Assembly: GCF_030732985.1 (NCBI RefSeq)
Contig: NZ_JASHJX010000001.1
Coordinates: forward strand, 1-64,000
Length of the DNA stretch: 64,000 bases
Reading direction: 5' to 3'
Source of the DNA: Nioella sp. MMSF_3534
GTDB lineage: Bacteria > Pseudomonadota > Alphaproteobacteria > Rhodobacterales > Rhodobacteraceae
Positions 25,868 to 34,459 of this stretch are shown here, in pieces. Positions within the stretch are counted from its first letter, which is position 1. Each line of letters begins with the position of its first letter. The position numbers and the translations under genes are program-made. The notes below the pieces were generated by a model. The model worked only from the letters and a program-made list of their open reading frames with translations, was not told the DNA's origin and ran no database searches.

Positions 25868-28800
25868 ATGCGCACGCTTCTTACTGCCCTGCTGCTGTCG
25901 TTCCTCTCCGTTCTACCTGTGTCCGCGCAGAGCAACAACAATCCGGCCACGATCCTTGTCCTTGATGCCTCCAATTCCATGTGGGGGCAGATCGACGGGG
26001 TGAACAAGATCGTCATCGCGCGAGAGGTGATTTCCGACCTCCTGACACAGATCCCGGACAATATGGAACTGGGGCTGACCATGTACGGCCATAACCGGCG
26101 CGGCGATTGCACCGACATTGAAACCATGGTGCCACCGGGGCTGAACAACCGTGACGAGATTGCGCGGATCGTCAATTCCGTGAACCCGAGGGGGCGCACA
26201 CCCCTGTCGGACGCCGTCATTCAGGCCGCCGAGGAACTGCGCTATACTGAAAACGCGGCGACGGTGATCCTTGTTTCCGACGGGCGCGAAACCTGCGATG
26301 CGGACCCTTGCGCCGTCGGGCGTGCGCTGGAAGAGGCGGGCATTGATTTCACCGCCCATGTGATCGGCTTCGACGTGGACGAACCCGAGGGCATTGCCGA
26401 GCTGCAATGTCTGGCCGAAAACACCGGCGGGCAGTTCCTGACCGCATCGAATGCCGAGGAACTGGCCGACGCGCTGAGCCAGGTGGCCGTGGCCCCGACC
26501 CCGCCGCCGATGGTCTGGACGACCCTGCGCGCCGTTGTGATGCCGGGGCAGACCGCACCCACTTCGCCCCTGATCTGGGAGATTTTCGACGAGAACGGGG
26601 CGGTGGTCTATGACCGGTCCCAACAACCGATGATCGAAACGATTCTGCCGCCCGGCAACTACCAGGTCTGGCTGACCCGCGTGGCCACCGGCACGCAGCA
26701 TGGCGGCCCGATCACGGTCGCCCTGCCCGGCCCGCAGGAGTTCATCTTCGAACTGCCCGAACTGGTGCCAGAGGCCAGCCTGACCGCGCCGGAGGAGGCT
26801 GTGATCGGCACATCCGTTCCCGTGGGCTGGACCGGTCCCGGCGCGGCGGAGGACTATATTCTGCTGGCCACCGCCGACAGGTCGCAAAGCTTCGTGCAGG
26901 TCTTCCCGCGCGACGGCAATCCGCTGATGGTGACGCTGCCCGATCAACCGGGCGACTACCTGCTGCAATATGTGCATCCGGCGATGAACCGGGTGCTGGC
27001 CGAACGCAGCATCCGCGCCCTTCCCCTGCCCGCCACTTTGGAGGCACCGCTGAGCGCCGTGGCAGGCTCGACCATTGAGGTGACCTGGGACGGACCGGGC
27101 GGCGAAAATGACGTGATCGCCGCCGTGGTGCCCTCGAACGAGACAAACGCCACCCGCGCCTTCGTGCGCGAGGGCAATCCCCTGCCCCTGCGCGTGCCCT
27201 CTCAGGCCGGGCAGTATGAGCTTCGTTATATCGACGGGGTCACGCAGCGGGTGCTGGCCACGAGGATTCTGGATGTCACCCCCGCAACCGCCACGCTGGA
27301 GGCCCCGGACACTGTCGAGATCGGCAGCACCTTTGCCGTCGGCTGGACCGGGCCGGGATATGAGCCTGACCAGATCGTGATTGCAGAGCCGGGGGAAACC
27401 GGCACCCTTGGCCGCACCTTCGTGCGCGAGGGCAACCCCGTCAGCCTGCAGGCCCCGAGCGAGCCGGGCATCTATGAGCTGCGCTATCTGATGCAGGTGG
27501 ATGAAGAGGTGATCGGGACGCGGCAGATCGAGGTCACCGATATCGTCGCCACGATCGAAGCCCCGGCCACGGCTGTTGCGGGATCGACCGTGCAGGTCTT
27601 CTGGACCGGGCCGGACTATCAGAGCGACTTCATCGCCGTGGGCGCGATGGCGGAACCGGATCGCTACACGAACTACGCCTATACCCGCGATGGCAGCCCC
27701 GCTTCACTGGTGATGCCGACGGAACCCGGTGAGTACGAGATCCGCTATTTCCTGAACCAGAACCGCCGGGTCATTGCCCGCCATGCGATTACGGTGACCG
27801 CCGTGTCGGCGACGCTGGAGGCCCCGGAAACGGCCGTTGCAGGGTCGACCGTTCAAGTGATCTGGACCGGGCCGGATTATCAGAGCGACTTCATCGGCGT
27901 GGGCGCGATGGCGGAACCCGACCGCTACACGAACTACGCCTATACCCGTGACGGTAGCCCCGCCGCTCTGGTGATGCCAACGGAACCGGGTGACTACGAG
28001 ATCCGCTATTTCGTCAATCAGGACCGCACGGTCATTGCCCGGCACGCCATCACCGTGACGGATGTGATTGCAACGCTGGAGGCCCCCTCGACCGCTGAGG
28101 CCGGGTCCACGGTGCAGGTTCACTGGACCGGGCCGGACTACCGCAACGACTTCATCGGCGTGGGCGCGATGGACGAACCCGACCGCTATTCGAACTACGC
28201 CTATACCCGCGACGGAAGCCCTGCTGCGCTGGTCATGCCGACGGAGCCGGGCGACTACGAGATCCGGTATTTCGTCAATCAGGACCGGACGGTCATTGCG
28301 CGCCACCCGATCACCGTGACCGATGTGGGTGCCCGTCTGGAGGCGCCTGACAGCGCCGAAGCGGGGTCAACCGTGCTGGTGACCTGGGAAGGCCCGGATT
28401 ACCGCAACGACTTCATCGCCGTTGGCGCGATGGCGGAACCCGACCGCTACACGAACTACGCCTATACCCGTGACGGAAGCCCGGCCCGGCTGCTGATGCC
28501 GACCGAGCCCGGCGACTACGAGATCCGCTATTTCGTCAACCAGGATCGGACCGTGATCGGGCGTCATCCGATCACCGTCACCGCGGTTTCGGCCAGCATC
28601 GAAGCCCCCGAAAACGCAGCGGCGGGCGATACGATCAATGTCACCTGGACGGGACCGGATTATCGCAACGATTTCATCGGGATCGGCGCGCTGGACGATC
28701 CGGACGGGTATCAGAACTATGCGTATACGCGCGACGGCAGCCCGGCCCGGCTGGAAATGCCGGTCACGCCGGGACGCTACGAGATCCGCTATTTCGTCAA

Positions 28801-29368
28801 TCAGGATCGGACCGTGATTGCCCGGCGCGAGATCGAGGTAACGGCCCTGTCCGTCACCGTGACCGCCCCTGAAACCGCGCGTATTGGCGAAACCATCCTG
28901 GTCACCTGGGACGGGCCGGATTACCGCAATGACTTCATTGCCGCGGCTGTGCCTTCTGATGACGGCTATGAAACCTATGTCTATACCCGCGATGGCAGCC
29001 CGGCGCGGCTGCAAATGCCTTCGGAACCGGGCAGCTACGAGATCCGCTACTATGTGAACCAGGATCGCAGCATTCAGGCGCGGGTGCCGATCACGGTAAG
29101 CGATATCGAGGTGGTGCTGGACACCGCAAGCAGCGGCCTTGCGGGCGGGTCCATCATGGTCAGCCATAACGGGCCGGATTATCGCAACGACTTCATTGCC
29201 ATTGCGCGCGCCGGCGAGGATGGGCACGAGGAATACAGCTACACAAGAAACGGCAACCCGCTGCGGTTGGACCTGCCCGAGGAACCCGGCGAGTATGAAA
29301 TCCGCTACGTGATGAACCAGGATCGGCGGGTGTTGGCCTCGGTTCCCTTCACGGTGATGGCACCCTGA
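25868..29368 (+). CDS. Secreted von Willebrand factor A protein with ten tandem Ig-like modules
   Basis: A 1166-residue exported protein. A signal peptide (hydrophobic core about 4-17, cleavage after VSA near 20) precedes a von Willebrand A domain at about 28-215 with the metal site Asp33-x-Ser35-x-Ser37 (DASNSMWGQ). A linker domain follows, then ten modules of 86-87 residues from residue 303 to the end. Each module has a W-x-GP motif, an (F/Y)VRDG-like YTRDGSPA segment and a PGDYEIRYF strand, and looks like an all-beta sandwich. The modules repeat at exact 258- or 261-base steps. VWA proteins bind metal and ligands; this looks like a long surface or periplasmic scaffold. Start chosen at 25868 for the signal peptide; an ATG at 25829 is an alternative. 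Confidence 0.88.
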   Translation: MRTLLTALLLSFLSVLPVSAQSNNNPATILVLDASNSMWGQIDGVNKIVIAREVISDLLTQIPDNMELGLTMYGHNRRGDCTDIETMVPPGLNNRDEIARIVNSVNPRGRTPLSDAVIQAAEELRYTENAATVILVSDGRETCDADPCAVGRALEEAGIDFTAHVIGFDVDEPEGIAELQCLAENTGGQFLTASNAEELADALSQVAVAPTPPPMVWTTLRAVVMPGQTAPTSPLIWEIFDENGAVVYDRSQQPMIETILPPGNYQVWLTRVATGTQHGGPITVALPGPQEFIFELPELVPEASLTAPEEAVIGTSVPVGWTGPGAAEDYILLATADRSQSFVQVFPRDGNPLMVTLPDQPGDYLLQYVHPAMNRVLAERSIRALPLPATLEAPLSAVAGSTIEVTWDGPGGENDVIAAVVPSNETNATRAFVREGNPLPLRVPSQAGQYELRYIDGVTQRVLATRILDVTPATATLEAPDTVEIGSTFAVGWTGPGYEPDQIVIAEPGETGTLGRTFVREGNPVSLQAPSEPGIYELRYLMQVDEEVIGTRQIEVTDIVATIEAPATAVAGSTVQVFWTGPDYQSDFIAVGAMAEPDRYTNYAYTRDGSPASLVMPTEPGEYEIRYFLNQNRRVIARHAITVTAVSATLEAPETAVAGSTVQVIWTGPDYQSDFIGVGAMAEPDRYTNYAYTRDGSPAALVMPTEPGDYEIRYFVNQDRTVIARHAITVTDVIATLEAPSTAEAGSTVQVHWTGPDYRNDFIGVGAMDEPDRYSNYAYTRDGSPAALVMPTEPGDYEIRYFVNQDRTVIARHPITVTDVGARLEAPDSAEAGSTVLVTWEGPDYRNDFIAVGAMAEPDRYTNYAYTRDGSPARLLMPTEPGDYEIRYFVNQDRTVIGRHPITVTAVSASIEAPENAAAGDTINVTWTGPDYRNDFIGIGALDDPDGYQNYAYTRDGSPARLEMPVTPGRYEIRYFVNQDRTVIARREIEVTALSVTVTAPETARIGETILVTWDGPDYRNDFIAAAVPSDDGYETYVYTRDGSPARLQMPSEPGSYEIRYYVNQDRSIQARVPITVSDIEVVLDTASSGLAGGSIMVSHNGPDYRNDFIAIARAGEDGHEEYSYTRNGNPLRLDLPEEPGEYEIRYVMNQDRRVLASVPFTVMAP
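26774..29365 (+). repeat. Ten coding tandem repeats (period 258/261 bases)
   Basis: Repeat starts fall at 26774, 27032, 27290, 27548, 27809, 28070, 28331, 28592, 28853 and 29111. Modules 4 to 8 are closest to each other at the protein level (shared GPDY, VGAMAEPDRYTNYAYTRD and TEPGDYEIRYF). They differ mainly by synonymous bases, so selection on protein sequence is visible. Modules 1-3 and 9-10 are more diverged, suggesting expansion from the middle. Confidence 0.9.
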
Positions 29369-29380
29369 TCATAGGTCATG

Positions 29381-29402
29381 GCCGGGCCATGATAGGCCCG
29401 GC
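29381..29402. terminator. Hairpin between convergent VWA and membrane-protein genes
   Basis: GCCGGGCC (29381-29388) pairs perfectly with GGCCCGGC (29395-29402) around ATGATA. No T run follows on either strand, so termination efficiency is doubtful. Confidence 0.45.
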
Positions 29403-29412
29403 TTGGCCCGCT

Positions 29413-29733
29413 TCAGGCCGCTCCGTGCATCAACAGGAAAGCGATCACGAGAATCGCCAGCAACAGCAAAGCCGCCCCACCCATGTTGAGGCTGAAGAGA
29501 GTGGCGACGGCTGCGACCGCACCGAATCCGACGACCAACCGGCCATAAAGCTCGCCTAACGCATGTGCAGCGGCCTCGCAAAACGCGTCCCATACGGCAG
29601 AGGAATTGCTGATAAACCCGCCATTGGACACCCGAACCCTGTTCCGGTCATTCTCGATCTGCCGGTCAAGCGCTTCGCGTTCCAGCTGCGCGCGGGCATG
29701 GGCTTCGGCGATATAGTCGGTTTGCTGTGACAT
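29413..29733 (-). CDS. Small membrane protein, function unknown
   Basis: A 106-residue protein. Residues 1-35 are charged and helical (QTDYIAEAHARAQLEREALDRQIEND), likely a coiled coil. Residues about 63-103 form two hydrophobic helices separated by LNMGG. A Shine-Dalgarno-like AGAGGA lies nine bases before the ATG. It converges with the VWA gene; GCCGGGCC (29381-29388) and GGCCCGGC (29395-29402) form a hairpin between them. It follows lpdA on the same strand. I recognise no family. Confidence 0.65.
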   Translation of the reverse strand: MSQQTDYIAEAHARAQLEREALDRQIENDRNRVRVSNGGFISNSSAVWDAFCEAAAHALGELYGRLVVGFGAVAAVATLFSLNMGGAALLLLAILVIAFLLMHGAA

Positions 29734-29845
29734 GTAATCTGGTCCTCTGCTGTAAGGGGCAAAGGAACATAGGAATGAGGCACAAATACGAAACGGGCCG
29801 GGACAAATCCTGCCCCGGCATGTTCACATTGCACACCTTCGGCAA

Positions 29846-31240
29846 TCACATATGGATCACGCGCCCATAGGCGTCGAGGCTGGCCTCGTGCATCATCTCG
29901 CTGAGGGTGGGATGCGGGAAGACGGTCTCGAACAGGTCTTCCTCGGTGGTTTCCAGCTTCTGGCCGATGACATAGCCCTGGATCAGTTCCGTCACTTCCG
30001 CGCCGATCATATGCGCGCCCAGAAGCTCGCCGGTCTTTTCGTCGAAGACGGTCTTGATCAGCCCCTCGGGTTCGCCAAGTGCGATTGCCTTGCCGTTGCC
30101 GATGAAGGGGAAGCGGCCGACCTTGACCTTGTAACCGGCCTCTTTCGCCTTGGCCTCTGACAGGCCGACGCTGGCCACTTGCGGGTGGCAATAGGTGCAA
30201 CCGGCGATGGAATTGGGCTTGATCGGGTGCGGCTTACCGCCCGCGATCAGCTCTGCCACCATGACGCCTTCATGGCTGGCCTTGTGGGCAAGCCAGGGGG
30301 CACCGGCGATGTCGCCGATGGCATAGAGACCATCCACACCGGTGCGGCAGTATTCGTCGGTCACCACATGGGTGCGGTCGATCTTGACGCCGAGCGCCTC
30401 CAGCCCCAGACCTTCCACATTGCCGACGATGCCAACGGCGGAGATCACCGTGTCGAAGTCGTGCTTTTCGACCTTGCCGCCGATCTCGATATGGGCGGTG
30501 ACCTTGTCGGCGGCGCGGTCGAGCTGCTTGACCATCGCCTTTTGCAGGATCTTCATCCCCTGCTTTTCAAAGGCTTTCTTGGCGAATTTCGAGATTTCCT
30601 CGTCTTCTACCGGCAACACCCGGTCCATGACCTCGACCACGGTCGTGTCGGCGCCGAGCGTGTTGTAGAAGCTGGCGAATTCGATGCCGATGGCGCCCGA
30701 TCCGATGACCAGCAGTTTCTTGGGCATATGCGGCGGTTGCAGCGCGGCCTTGTAGGTCCAGACGCGATTGCCGTCAGCCTCCAGCCCCGGCAATTCGCGG
30801 GCGCGCGCGCCGGTGGCCAGAACGATGTTCTTGGCGGTGAGCTCTTCGGTGCCCTTGTCGGTTTCCACCTTCACCTTGCCTTTTGCGGGGATGGTGGCGG
30901 ACCCCATGATGACGGTCACCTTGTTCTTCTTCATCAGGTGGCCGATGCCGGAGGAAAGCTGCTTGGCCACCCCGCGAGAGCGTTTCACCACGGCGTCGAG
31001 GTCATAGCCGATATTGTCGGCTTTCAGTCCGAATTCCTTGGCCCGTTCCATCAGGTGGAACACCTCGGAGGACCGCAGCAGCGCCTTGGTGGGAATGCAG
31101 CCCCAGTTCAGGCAGATGCCGCCCATATGCTCTCGTTCGACGATGCAGACCTTCTGGCCAAGCTGTGCGGCGCGGATCGCCGCCACATAGCCGCCGGGGC
31201 CTGCCCCGATTACAACTGTATCAAAAGACTGAGCCGCCAC
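29846..31240 (-). CDS. lpdA: Dihydrolipoyl dehydrogenase (E3)
   Basis: A flavin disulfide reductase that reoxidises lipoamide in 2-oxoacid dehydrogenase or glycine-cleavage complexes. From the GTG at 31240 it has 464 residues, the usual length. It shows the FAD motif VIGAGPGGYVAAI, the redox disulfide GGICLNWGCIPTKAL, the NAD-binding GSGAIGIEFASFY and the C-terminal His-Glu segment AHPTLSE-like FPHPTLSEM. The GTG is preferred because GGAGGAG ends eight bases before it. The E1 and E2 genes are not adjacent. A 14-base palindrome at 31267-31280 lies 27 bases upstream and may be an operator. Confidence 0.95.
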   Translation of the reverse strand: MAAQSFDTVVIGAGPGGYVAAIRAAQLGQKVCIVEREHMGGICLNWGCIPTKALLRSSEVFHLMERAKEFGLKADNIGYDLDAVVKRSRGVAKQLSSGIGHLMKKNKVTVIMGSATIPAKGKVKVETDKGTEELTAKNIVLATGARARELPGLEADGNRVWTYKAALQPPHMPKKLLVIGSGAIGIEFASFYNTLGADTTVVEVMDRVLPVEDEEISKFAKKAFEKQGMKILQKAMVKQLDRAADKVTAHIEIGGKVEKHDFDTVISAVGIVGNVEGLGLEALGVKIDRTHVVTDEYCRTGVDGLYAIGDIAGAPWLAHKASHEGVMVAELIAGGKPHPIKPNSIAGCTYCHPQVASVGLSEAKAKEAGYKVKVGRFPFIGNGKAIALGEPEGLIKTVFDEKTGELLGAHMIGAEVTELIQGYVIGQKLETTEEDLFETVFPHPTLSEMMHEASLDAYGRVIHM

Positions 31241-31266
31241 TGTATCCACTCCTCCGGTCGAAATTT

Positions 31267-31280
31267 GTTTAACGTTAAAC
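31267..31280. promoter_or_regulatory. Palindrome GTTTAACGTTAAAC upstream of lpdA
   Basis: A perfect 14-base inverted repeat, 27 to 40 bases before the lpdA start, overlapping a weak -10-like TAACGT that stands 17 bases after TTGTTT on the minus strand. A related palindrome lies about 95 bases upstream at 31362-31376. The form suits a dimeric repressor; which one is unknown. Confidence 0.6.
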
Positions 31281-31361
31281 CATTGATGCGCGCAAAACAA
31301 GCCCAACAGCGCAGGGCAGCTTTGCGCACAACGCAGATCTACCGCGCCGGGCGAGCTGTAT

Positions 31362-31376
31362 GTTTAATGATTAAAC
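31362..31376. promoter_or_regulatory. Palindrome GTTTAATGATTAAAC upstream of lpdA
   Basis: A perfect 7-base inverted repeat around a central G. It shares GTTTAA half-sites with the palindrome at 31267-31280 and overlaps the stop codon of the DUF924 gene. The AT-rich sequence stands out from the GC-rich surroundings. Confidence 0.55.
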
Positions 31377-31966
31377 TACTTACAAAGCGCGGCGGCACGG
31401 GCCTCTTCCACCACTTTGCCATATCCGCCGTTTTCAAGGAAATCCTTTTCCGCATCCGAGCTTGTCCGCCCGAGCGCCTCGTTGCGATAGGGGAAGCGGC
31501 CAAAGCGGCGGATGATCTCACGATGCGCAATGGCATGGGGCAGCTTGTCTTCCCGCTGATCCGGCATCTTCTGACAGGACAGGCGCACGGAATGATCCTG
31601 ATCGGTCAGGGCCTCGGAATGCATGAAGGGCAGGTAGAAGAATTGCCGCGTGTTCTGGTCGAACCGTTCGTCCCACCGTTGCTTGAGCGCATAGCACGCC
31701 GCCGCCTTGGCCTTGCTGTCGGTCGAAAACGCCTTGGCCTGGCCCCGGAACATGTTGCGCGGGAACTGGTCCAGCACGATGATCAGCGCCAGCGCCTTGC
31801 GCGGGTGGCTTGTCCAGTGGCTCAGCTTGCCTGCTGCGGCTTCTTCCCAGAGCGGCAGGAACCTGTCGCGGATCTCGGCGTCGAACGCCTCGTCGCTCAT
31901 GTACCATTTGTCCGGTCCGGCCTCTTCCAGCCAGAATGTCAGGACATCCTCAAATCGGTCTGTCAT
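31376..31966 (-). CDS. DUF924 family protein
   Basis: A 196-residue cytoplasmic protein of the DUF924 family (TPR-like helical fold by family knowledge). It shows the family hallmarks FWLEEAGPDKWY near the start, LDQFPRNMFRG (about 65-75) and FFYLPFMHSE (about 109-118). The biochemical role of the family is not established. It lies upstream of lpdA on the same strand, 135 bases away, and downstream of an MFS gene that is transcribed in the opposite reading order. Its stop codon overlaps the second palindrome. Confidence 0.85.
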   Translation of the reverse strand: MTDRFEDVLTFWLEEAGPDKWYMSDEAFDAEIRDRFLPLWEEAAAGKLSHWTSHPRKALALIIVLDQFPRNMFRGQAKAFSTDSKAKAAACYALKQRWDERFDQNTRQFFYLPFMHSEALTDQDHSVRLSCQKMPDQREDKLPHAIAHREIIRRFGRFPYRNEALGRTSSDAEKDFLENGGYGKVVEEARAAALCK

Positions 31967-32003
31967 GGCAGTGCTCTCCTTCCTTCTGCCTCAAACCCCG
32001 GGC

Positions 32004-33305
32004 CTAGATGCCCGTGGGCCTCTCCTCCCTTGTGTCGCCATCCTCGGCCATTTCTTCCGAGGCTTCGGCATAAAGTTCCTGCGCGGTTTCCACGGCGACC
32101 ATGGATGCGGTCGGCATGATCGGCGTGTAGGGCACCGCGTCGTAATCTTCGGCCTCGGCCGCATAGGCCGACTGGCGCCGTGTCATCCGCCAGCCGCTAT
32201 AGACGGCCATGATGGCAAGGGTGATCGCAAGGAACAACCAGAACCCCCTTGGCCCGGTCATCCCCATCAGCCAACCCACGGCGGGCGGGCCGGCGATGGC
32301 GCCAAGCCCGTTGATGAAGATCAGCCCGCCGGATGCGGCGGCCATGTCCTGGATCTCCAGATAATCGTTGGTGTAGGCGATCAGCAGCGCATACATCGGC
32401 TGCGCCAGCCCGCCGGTCAGCAGCGCCGACAGCAATACCGCCTCGAATGTGGCTTCGAACAGGAACCCGATCAGCGCGGAACAGGCCCCGGCCAATGCCA
32501 CGAAGAAGATCAGGATCCGGCGGTCCATCTTGTCCGACAGCCAGCCGATCGGGTACTGAAAGACGATACCGCCCACGAAGAAGGCAGAGACCATCATCGA
32601 AATCTCGCGCACGCTCATCCCCGCCTGGGTCGCGTAGACGGCCGACATGCCGAACTGCGCCGAGAAGACGAAGCCCATCAGGATCATCCCGACAAAGCCG
32701 AGCGGCGAATTGCGGTAGAGCTGCCCAAGACTCATCGGGCGGGTGGTTTCAAAGGCCGGTGTGGGCGCCACCGCCAGCAGGATCGGCGCGAAGGACAGTG
32801 ACACCAGAACCGAGGGGATGATGAACAGCACGAAACCCGAGGGGTCGCCGAAGTTCAAAAGCCCCTGCCCCAGCACCAGCCCGACCATCTGCACCAGCAT
32901 ATAGGCCGACAGCGCCTGCCCGCGCGTTTCATTAGTGGCGGAGTTGTTGAGCCAGCTTTCGGCGGTCACGTAGACGCCCGACAGCGAGAACCCGATGATC
33001 ACCCGCAGCACCATCCAGGCATAGGCGTCGGTCAGAACCGGGTAGAGGATCAGCACCGCCGAAATGAACGACCCGAGCGCCGCGAAGACCCGCACATGGC
33101 CCACCCGCCGGATCATATGAGGTGCAAGGCGCGATCCGCCCAGGAACCCGACGAAATAGGCAGAGGCAATCAGCGACAGCTGGTAGGTGGTGAAGCCTTC
33201 GATGCCGCCGCGCACACCCATCAGAGAGCCCTGCAGGGAATTGCCAACCTGCAAGAGCATCAACCCGAGAAGAATGGCCCACGCGCTTGCGATGACCTGT
33301 TTCAT
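32004..33305 (-). CDS. MFS transporter (YcaD-like)
   Basis: A 433-residue major facilitator with twelve predicted helices. The early segment SLIASAYFVGFLGGSRLAPHMIRRVGHVR carries the helix 2-3 motif, and PIGWLSDKMDRR the repeated motif between helices 8 and 9. This pattern matches the YcaD-like group in proteobacteria, whose substrates are not settled. The last 60 residues are a hydrophilic, acidic cytoplasmic tail rich in Glu and Ala, longer than in most relatives. It lies between DUF924 and queA on the same strand. Confidence 0.82.
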   Translation of the reverse strand: MKQVIASAWAILLGLMLLQVGNSLQGSLMGVRGGIEGFTTYQLSLIASAYFVGFLGGSRLAPHMIRRVGHVRVFAALGSFISAVLILYPVLTDAYAWMVLRVIIGFSLSGVYVTAESWLNNSATNETRGQALSAYMLVQMVGLVLGQGLLNFGDPSGFVLFIIPSVLVSLSFAPILLAVAPTPAFETTRPMSLGQLYRNSPLGFVGMILMGFVFSAQFGMSAVYATQAGMSVREISMMVSAFFVGGIVFQYPIGWLSDKMDRRILIFFVALAGACSALIGFLFEATFEAVLLSALLTGGLAQPMYALLIAYTNDYLEIQDMAAASGGLIFINGLGAIAGPPAVGWLMGMTGPRGFWLFLAITLAIMAVYSGWRMTRRQSAYAAEAEDYDAVPYTPIMPTASMVAVETAQELYAEASEEMAEDGDTREERPTGI

Positions 33306-33394
33306 GGCGCTGCTCCACCGCTCGTCGTTCTGTCGTGTATGACAGTGCTGGATGCGCCAACACCGCCAAAAAGCGACGTTATCAGGTCACGCTA

Positions 33395-34459
33395 TCAACC
33401 TTTTGCGGCATTTTCCGGGAAAAGTAGGGATGCATCGCCATAAGAGAAGAATCGGTACTTTTCAGCAACGGCATGGGCGTAGACTTCTTTTACAAGATCG
33501 AAGCCCATCAGCGCCGAGACCAGCATCAGCAACGTGGACTTCGGCAGGTGGAAATTGGTCATCAGCCCGTCGGTGATTTTCCAACGGTAGCCGGGGTAGA
33601 TGAAGATATCGGTGTCGCCCTGCCAGGGCTGCATGGTGCCATCCTCGGTGGCGGCGGTTTCAATCAGGCGCAGCGCCGTGGTGCCAACGGGGATGATGCG
33701 CCCGCCAGCGGCGCGGGTGGCGTTGATCTCGGCGGCAGCCTGCGCGGTCACTTCGCCCCATTCGGCGTGCATCCTGTGGGTGGTGACATCCTCGACCGTG
33801 ACCGGCAGAAAGGTGCCCGCGCCCACATGCAAGGTGACGAAGGTGAATTGAATGCCCTTGGCCTTCAGCGCCTCGATCAGCGCCTCGTCGAAATGAAGCG
33901 AGGCCGTGGGGGCCGCGACGGCGCCCTGATTGCGGGCCCAGATCGTCTGGTAATCCTCTTTGTCCCGCGCATCGGCGGGGCGTTTGGCGGCGATATAGGG
34001 CGGCAAGGGCATTGCGCCTGCCTCGTTCAGCGCCGCGTCGAAATCGGCGCCCGACAGGTTGAACCGCAGCCGCAGCCCGTCCTCAAGCCCCACCACCTCG
34101 GCTGACAGGTCATCGCTGAAATTCACCGTTTCTCCAAGCGCCAGCTTGCGCAGGGGTTTGGCCAGCGCCGACCAGCTGCCATCGGCCTGCGGTTCCAGAA
34201 GCGTGACCTCGATCTTCGCCGAAACACGCCCCTGCTGGCTGTCGCGCCAGCGCTGCCCGAACAGGCGCGCCGGGATCACCTTGGTGTCGTTCAGGATCAG
34301 CCGGTCCCCCTCGCTCAGCAGGTCTGGCAGGTCCGAGACGCGCAAATCTTGCATAAGATTGCCCGCGACATGCAGCAGCCGCGCCGAGGATCGGGGCTTG
34401 GCGGGGCGGGTCGCGATCAGCCCCTCGGGCAGGTTGAAATCGAAATCGTCGAGGGTCAT
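33395..34459 (-). CDS. queA: tRNA preQ1(34) S-adenosylmethionine ribosyltransferase-isomerase
   Basis: Transfers and isomerises the ribosyl moiety of S-adenosylmethionine to 7-aminomethyl-7-deazaguanine at tRNA position 34, giving epoxyqueuosine. The 354-residue protein has the family start [40 protein letters not shown] and [16 protein letters not shown]. Cytoplasmic. Its ATG overlaps the TGA of the giant AsmA-like gene (34456-34459), so the two are translationally coupled; that gene pair shows no obvious functional link. Confidence 0.96.
   Translation of the reverse strand: MTLDDFDFNLPEGLIATRPAKPRSSARLLHVAGNLMQDLRVSDLPDLLSEGDRLILNDTKVIPARLFGQRWRDSQQGRVSAKIEVTLLEPQADGSWSALAKPLRKLALGETVNFSDDLSAEVVGLEDGLRLRFNLSGADFDAALNEAGAMPLPPYIAAKRPADARDKEDYQTIWARNQGAVAAPTASLHFDEALIEALKAKGIQFTFVTLHVGAGTFLPVTVEDVTTHRMHAEWGEVTAQAAAEINATRAAGGRIIPVGTTALRLIETAATEDGTMQPWQGDTDIFIYPGYRWKITDGLMTNFHLPKSTLLMLVSALMGFDLVKEVYAHAVAEKYRFFSYGDASLLFPENAAKG

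Noticed and set aside
26774-29365. CRISPR array
   Set aside because: The periodic repeat is 258-261 bases, translates in one frame and encodes protein modules. There are no short repeats with unique spacers and no cas genes.
31267-31300. FNR box upstream of lpdA (TTGATGCGCGCAAA)
   Set aside because: Only the left half matches TTGAT-N4-ATCAA; the right half is too far from consensus.
30179-32119. A long plus-strand frame opposite lpdA and DUF924
   Set aside because: Antisense shadow of lpdA and DUF924, both clearly identified on the minus strand with good start signals.
33306-33394. tRNA or other RNA gene in the gap before queA
   Set aside because: No cloverleaf, T-loop motif or terminator is visible in these 89 bases. 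The same was true of the other short gaps.
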